7,971 nt of DNA, taken from assembly GCA_011065005.1 (NCBI GenBank), contig JAAKFP010000104.1:1-7971 (forward strand). Reading direction: 5' to 3'. The translations under genes and the position numbers were made by a program. The notes under the pieces are model-generated. The model was not told the origin of the DNA. It saw only the letters and a list, made by a program, of their open reading frames with translations, and ran no database searches. Positions 4,805-7,971 of this stretch are shown one piece after another. Position 1 is the stretch's first letter. Each line of letters starts with the position of its first letter. This stretch comes from Chlamydiota bacterium. Lineage in GTDB: Bacteria; Chlamydiota; Chlamydiia; Chlamydiales; Waddliaceae.

Positions 4805-7542
4805 GAATTAGAGAAATGATGAGCAATATTATTTCTTCACTATGTCAAACGGTTAATCGACCAAATGAGCAATCCGCAATAGTGTCGAATGTGAATTTTC
4901 CTAAGCCAACTTCAGATCCTTCGAGTAGTCTAGCTAGCTTAAGAAGAAAGGTAGTTGTAAATATACCAATAAGAATATCCCGAAAGGAACTTTCAAAAGT
5001 ACAATGGAAAAAAGTGTATGCTACCGCATTAATTACATTGTTGGGAACAAGTGTACCTAACGCAATTTGTATTGGTTCCTTCTTAGCTTTAATCGAAAAT
5101 GCGCATGCGCAACCCTTTTGTCCCAGTTTAGCCTGTTCCTATTTTCGAGGCACCTATGGCAGTTTAGGTTATTTTGATGTTGATGTTGCAGGAGATTATG
5201 CCTATGTTGCTGCAGGTGGACTTCATATAATAAATATTACAAACCCTACAAATGCTTCTTTAGTGGGTTTTTACGCTCTAGGTACTATTGATGCTTGGGG
5301 TGTTGCCCTTTCCGGAAACTATGCCTATGTAGCAAGTGGTCCTGTAGGGCTCCAAGTTATCGATATAACAAATCTTTCGAATCCTGTTGGCGTTGGTTCT
5401 TATAGTACTCCAGGGTTTGCACAGGATGTTGCGGTATTGGGGAATGTTGCTTATATGGCAGATGGTTCTAGTGGTCTACAGATAATTGATATATCCACTC
5501 CATCTAATCCCGTCTTTGTGGGTGGTTATGATACAACAGGAGATAGTATTGGCATAGCGGTATTGGGAAATTTTGCATATATGGCGGATGGTTCTAGTGG
5601 TTTACAGATAATTGATATATCCATACCATCAAATCCCTCCTATGTAGGGGGCTATGATACGCCGGGACAATCTTGGAGCGTTAAGATTTCGGGCAATTAT
5701 GCTTATGTAGCAGATTCCAATGGTGGTCTTCAAATAATCAATGTAACCAATTCTTCGAATCCAACTTTCCTAGCTAGTTACAACACACCGGGAAATGCTT
5801 GGGATGTGGTTGTTGTTGGAGACTATGCTTATGTTGTAGATGAAAGCTTCGGTTTACTCATTGTAAACATTACTAATTCTTCTAACCCTATTTTTGAAAG
5901 TTTTTATGACACTTCGGGGTTTTCAACAGGTCTTACTGTTTCAGGAAATTATGCATACATAGCTGATGAAATGAGTCTAGAAATCCTAAAGTTAGATTGT
6001 CTTCTATCTTCAGCTTCAACAGATTCCTCAAATACAGGGATTTTAAATATCAGTTCAATGTCGAGAACTTCACCGACCACTTATCTTTCAATAACACATT
6101 CTGCTTCAGGAGTTCCACTGGGTTCAAGTTCTAAGGGGAAAAGTAAAGTAGCTTTGGGGGTTTTAGTTTCACTTGGCAGCTTGGTTTTGATTGGTTCGCC
6201 TCTAGCTTATTTTTATTATATCCGGTCAAAAAAAAGAAAAACGATCGGTCAGACAGATGAGTCTTTTCAATTCGGTAATGAGTTGCTTGCACTAGAATCA
6301 ACCCATAAAAAAATTGGGAAAAGTTACTATCAACTAAGTAAAATCGATCGAGATGAAGCAAGGGGGGTTTATAAACAAACCGGATATTTCATTCCTTTTC
6401 CTGAGGATAAGAAAAGAATAAAATATGTAATTGGGAAAGGGCAATTTGGTGCTATTAAAGTAGCGCAGAGGATAGAAGATGGTAGTTATGTTGCCTCAAA
6501 GAAGGTAAAAGGGGAGGAAAACATGAGAGCCTCTGAAGAAGAGGCGAACATGCAGCGAGACGCGGCAGGAGATAATATTCTTCCTATTTACAACACGATT
6601 AAATTGGAAAGGGCTCTCTATCACTTTATGCCTTTAGCAGGTTATGGCGATGCAAGTGACATTCAGGATCTGTTAACTTCTCTGGAGCACCCCAAACTTG
6701 TTTTAGAAGTGATTAAGTTTGTAGCAAAAGATATCTTAACAGGTCTTAAAACTATTCATGAGAAAGGGATCTATCACCTAGATATCAAACCAGAAAATAT
6801 GGTGTTTACCAATGATGGGGTAGGGTATATTACCGACTTTGGGTGTGCCAAAAAAGCCACTGGCTCTCAAATATTGTGGAATGCAATTGGCGATTGTCGA
6901 TATTTTTCACCAGAGCGATTACAAGCTATTAGAGAGGACAGAACTTTCGATGGAGAAAAAGCCGATATATGGGCGGCAGGTATGATGCTACTTCAATTGA
7001 TAAAAAACATGTCTCCATTTCAATTATTTGAAATGCCGGGCCACTTTCCTGTACGAGTTCAAAAGTGTGATCAAGACTATTTTCATGAGAAACTAAACCG
7101 ATTTAAAGAACTGCAATATCCGGAAGGTGGAGATATTTGGTGGGTGATTAAGGGTCTTTTAGATCCTAATCTAGCAACTCGTTTTACCTCTCGAGAAGCG
7201 TTAGAAGCCTCTTGCTTTAAATGGTTAAATAAGACCCTGCAAGAGAAAGTTTTTGAAGATCTAAAGAGAGAAAAGCTTGCGCAAAACATAGGGATGAAGA
7301 AAGAGGAACTCGATATTGGTGACTATGTCGGGGTTGCTCAGGCAGCAATTTTGGAAAGAGGACAGAAAATCTATGATTCTGAAAACTACCAGCAGTTTTA
7401 TGGTGTAACACGAAATGATAGGGAACAGGTAAGTCCTGAGGATGTGAGACTAGGAAAAACCCAAGATTATGAGTTTTCACCTGAAGGTCAAGGTGTGGAG
7501 TATCTCTTTACACCCGATGATAAGAAGCAAGAATTAGTTTAA
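4801..7542 (+). CDS. LVIVD-propeller receptor Ser/Thr protein kinase
   Basis: 913 residues and a paralogue of the upstream protein from WKKVYA onward. Order: short N-terminal cytoplasmic part (1-68, unrelated to the neighbour's); hydrophobic segment (about 74-97) ending in a signal-peptidase-like AHA/Q (101-104); seven-blade LVIVD-repeat propeller (112-400) bracketed by C112 and C400; Ser/Gly-rich linker; membrane segment 450-473 with IRSKKR; juxtamembrane box (about 500-540); kinase domain (about 541-815); and a 90-residue tail absent from the neighbour, with six tyrosines (842, 858, 863, 867, 890, 901). All core kinase residues are present: GKGQFG (545-550), K567 in VASK, E581 as candidate helix-C glutamate, HLDIKPEN with D661, K663 and N666, DFG 679-681, and SPE. 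HLD in place of HRD makes it a non-RD type. It is expected to phosphorylate Ser/Thr on cytoplasmic proteins in response to something bound by the propeller; ligand and substrates are unknown. Confidence 0.92.
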   Translation: MRIREMMSNIISSLCQTVNRPNEQSAIVSNVNFPKPTSDPSSSLASLRRKVVVNIPIRISRKELSKVQWKKVYATALITLLGTSVPNAICIGSFLALIENAHAQPFCPSLACSYFRGTYGSLGYFDVDVAGDYAYVAAGGLHIINITNPTNASLVGFYALGTIDAWGVALSGNYAYVASGPVGLQVIDITNLSNPVGVGSYSTPGFAQDVAVLGNVAYMADGSSGLQIIDISTPSNPVFVGGYDTTGDSIGIAVLGNFAYMADGSSGLQIIDISIPSNPSYVGGYDTPGQSWSVKISGNYAYVADSNGGLQIINVTNSSNPTFLASYNTPGNAWDVVVVGDYAYVVDESFGLLIVNITNSSNPIFESFYDTSGFSTGLTVSGNYAYIADEMSLEILKLDCLLSSASTDSSNTGILNISSMSRTSPTTYLSITHSASGVPLGSSSKGKSKVALGVLVSLGSLVLIGSPLAYFYYIRSKKRKTIGQTDESFQFGNELLALESTHKKIGKSYYQLSKIDRDEARGVYKQTGYFIPFPEDKKRIKYVIGKGQFGAIKVAQRIEDGSYVASKKVKGEENMRASEEEANMQRDAAGDNILPIYNTIKLERALYHFMPLAGYGDASDIQDLLTSLEHPKLVLEVIKFVAKDILTGLKTIHEKGIYHLDIKPENMVFTNDGVGYITDFGCAKKATGSQILWNAIGDCRYFSPERLQAIREDRTFDGEKADIWAAGMMLLQLIKNMSPFQLFEMPGHFPVRVQKCDQDYFHEKLNRFKELQYPEGGDIWWVIKGLLDPNLATRFTSREALEASCFKWLNKTLQEKVFEDLKREKLAQNIGMKKEELDIGDYVGVAQAAILERGQKIYDSENYQQFYGVTRNDREQVSPEDVRLGKTQDYEFSPEGQGVEYLFTPDDKKQELV
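5431..5682 (+). repeat. Near-identical adjacent propeller blades
   Basis: Two consecutive 126-nt (42-codon) units, 5431-5556 and 5557-5682, are much more alike than the other blades. They share GCGGTATTGG at the start, GATGGTTCTAGTGGT and CAGATAATTGATATATCCA. At protein level both carry AYMADGSSGLQIIDIS. This points to a recent in-frame duplication or gene conversion of one blade. Confidence 0.75.
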
Positions 7543-7568
7543 GAACGACTATAAGAAAATTGAAACTC

Positions 7569-7621
7569 ATGAGAAAAGTCAGTACCAGCTATTTGTGACG
7601 AATATTTGTTGACTTTTTCAT
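7569..7621 (+). terminator. Weak inverted repeat after the kinase operon
   Basis: ATGAGAAAAGTCA (7569-7581) can pair with TGACTTTTTCAT (7610-7621) with one bulge and one G-U pair, leaving a 28-nt loop. It lies 27 bases after the stop of the second kinase gene, where a terminator is expected. The stem is AT-rich and no T-run follows it (the Ts are within the 3' arm), so it is a poor intrinsic terminator. It might instead be an end structure of the IS200/IS605 remnant that begins just downstream. Confidence 0.3.
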
Positions 7622-7664
7622 AGACCGAGAATATATTTTAAGAAAAATTAAAATCAATAGCGAA

Positions 7665-7857
7665 ATGCAACTCGTTGACCGTGCATATAGATACAGATTC
7701 TATTCAACCGAAGAGCAAAAGACTATGTTGGTTCAAACATTTGTCACGGGCAATAGTCGATGCTAGTTGGGGAACCTTTTTACGATTCTTAAAATATAAG
7801 TGTCATTGGTACGGCAAAGAGTTCATCCAGATCGGTCATTTTTCCCCAGAATGTGGA
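7665..7857 (+). pseudogene. tnpB: IS200/IS605-family tnpB remnant, internally deleted
   Basis: TnpB is the RNA-guided endonuclease encoded by IS200/IS605-family elements. ATG 7665 begins a TnpB-like N-terminus (MQLVDRAYRYRFYSTEEQ, then KTMLVQTF) that closes at a TAG (7764-7766) shortly after. In a different frame, from about 7731, the sequence continues with a typical TnpB C-terminal stretch: KHLSRAIVDASWGTFLRF, then LKYKCHWYGKEF. It jumps again at FSP/ECG, skipping most of the zinc-finger region. Intact TnpB is about 350-400 residues; here only roughly 25 plus 45 recognisable residues remain. The middle, the first zinc-finger CxxC and the RuvC catalytic acidic residues are gone, so it cannot be active. 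No tnpA was seen. The ends of the element were not located. Confidence 0.8.
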
Positions 7858-7869
7858 TTAGTAATGATT

Positions 7870-7874
7870 GGAGG
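7870..7874 (+). promoter_or_regulatory. Strong ribosome binding site for the last gene
   Basis: GGAGG followed by five T residues and then ATG at 7880. It is the best Shine-Dalgarno match in the window and supports the start of the truncated reading frame that follows. Confidence 0.65.
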
Positions 7875-7879
7875 TTTTT

Positions 7880-7971
7880 ATGATCAGCAGTTTAAACGCA
7901 ACGGGTAGTGGAGAAGCAAAATCTTATGGAGGATCTCACCTATCTCAAAGTGTACCACCAGATTGGGATGT
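7880..7971 (+). CDS. 5' end of an unrecognised gene, cut by window edge
   Basis: ATG 7880, preceded by GGAGG at a five-base spacing, opens a frame with no stop to the last base. Thirty codons are visible, beginning MISSLNATGSGEAKSYGG and continuing with SHLSQSVPPDWD. The start of the protein is hydrophilic and rich in Ser and Gly, with no signal peptide or membrane segment, and no family can be named. The frame differs from that of the tnpB remnant (7675-7908), which it overlaps in part. The ribosome binding site is the main support; about 90 bases without a stop is weak evidence alone. It may be expressed from a promoter inside or before the IS remnant. Confidence 0.55.
   Translation, partial: MISSLNATGSGEAKSYGGSHLSQSVPPDWD

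Noticed and set aside
4518..4826. Antisense open frames within the kinase genes (for example 4518-4826 on the minus strand)
   Set aside because: They are shadows of well-supported coding sequence, with no homology recognised and no start context.
2669..5998. Repeated N-x-S/T sequons in the propeller blades as glycosylation sites
   Set aside because: They fall in the standard LVIVD blade turn (D/N-I-S/T-N-P-S-N-P), so the motif is explained by the repeat consensus.

Overview
The window looks like part of an AT-rich (roughly 40% GC by eye) Gram-negative genome, most likely an environmental, amoeba-associated member of the Chlamydiota. That assignment is an inference. The protein at 540-1463 resembles, from memory, a hypothetical membrane protein family of Waddlia/Parachlamydia-type genomes, and eukaryote-like kinases fused to repeat propellers suit a host-associated bacterium. 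No marker gene is present, so another protist-associated bacterium cannot be excluded.

Layout. 1-539 has no gene and is packed with repeats: a 30-bp-arm hairpin (1-84), then two differently composed arrays of 9-nt repeats, each arranged as an inverted pair and each bracketed by the same short flanking words. 540-1463 encodes a 307-residue protein with an N-terminal membrane anchor and a divergent kinase-like body. 1464-1936 is non-coding or only doubtfully coding; it is locally GC-rich, with consecutive hairpins (1538-1780). 1937-4804 and 4801-7542 are two tandem paralogous receptor-type Ser/Thr kinase genes that overlap in ATGA. 7543-7664 is a spacer with a weak inverted repeat. 7665-7857 is a heavily deleted IS200/IS605-type tnpB remnant. 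A new gene with a good ribosome binding site starts at 7880 and runs off the window.

The main result is the tandem pair. Each protein has an N-terminal cytoplasmic part, a membrane segment, a seven-bladed LVIVD-repeat propeller bracketed by a single Cys at each end, a second membrane segment ending in IRSKKR, a conserved juxtamembrane box, and a C-terminal protein kinase domain. The downstream protein keeps the glycine loop, the VAxK lysine, the HxD aspartate and DFG. The upstream protein has lost the first loop glycine, has Arg in place of the VAxK lysine and has SFG in place of DFG, so it looks like a pseudokinase. Translational overlap suggests co-production, and a pseudokinase/kinase co-receptor reading an extracytoplasmic ligand is the simplest hypothesis. 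It is not shown by the sequence.
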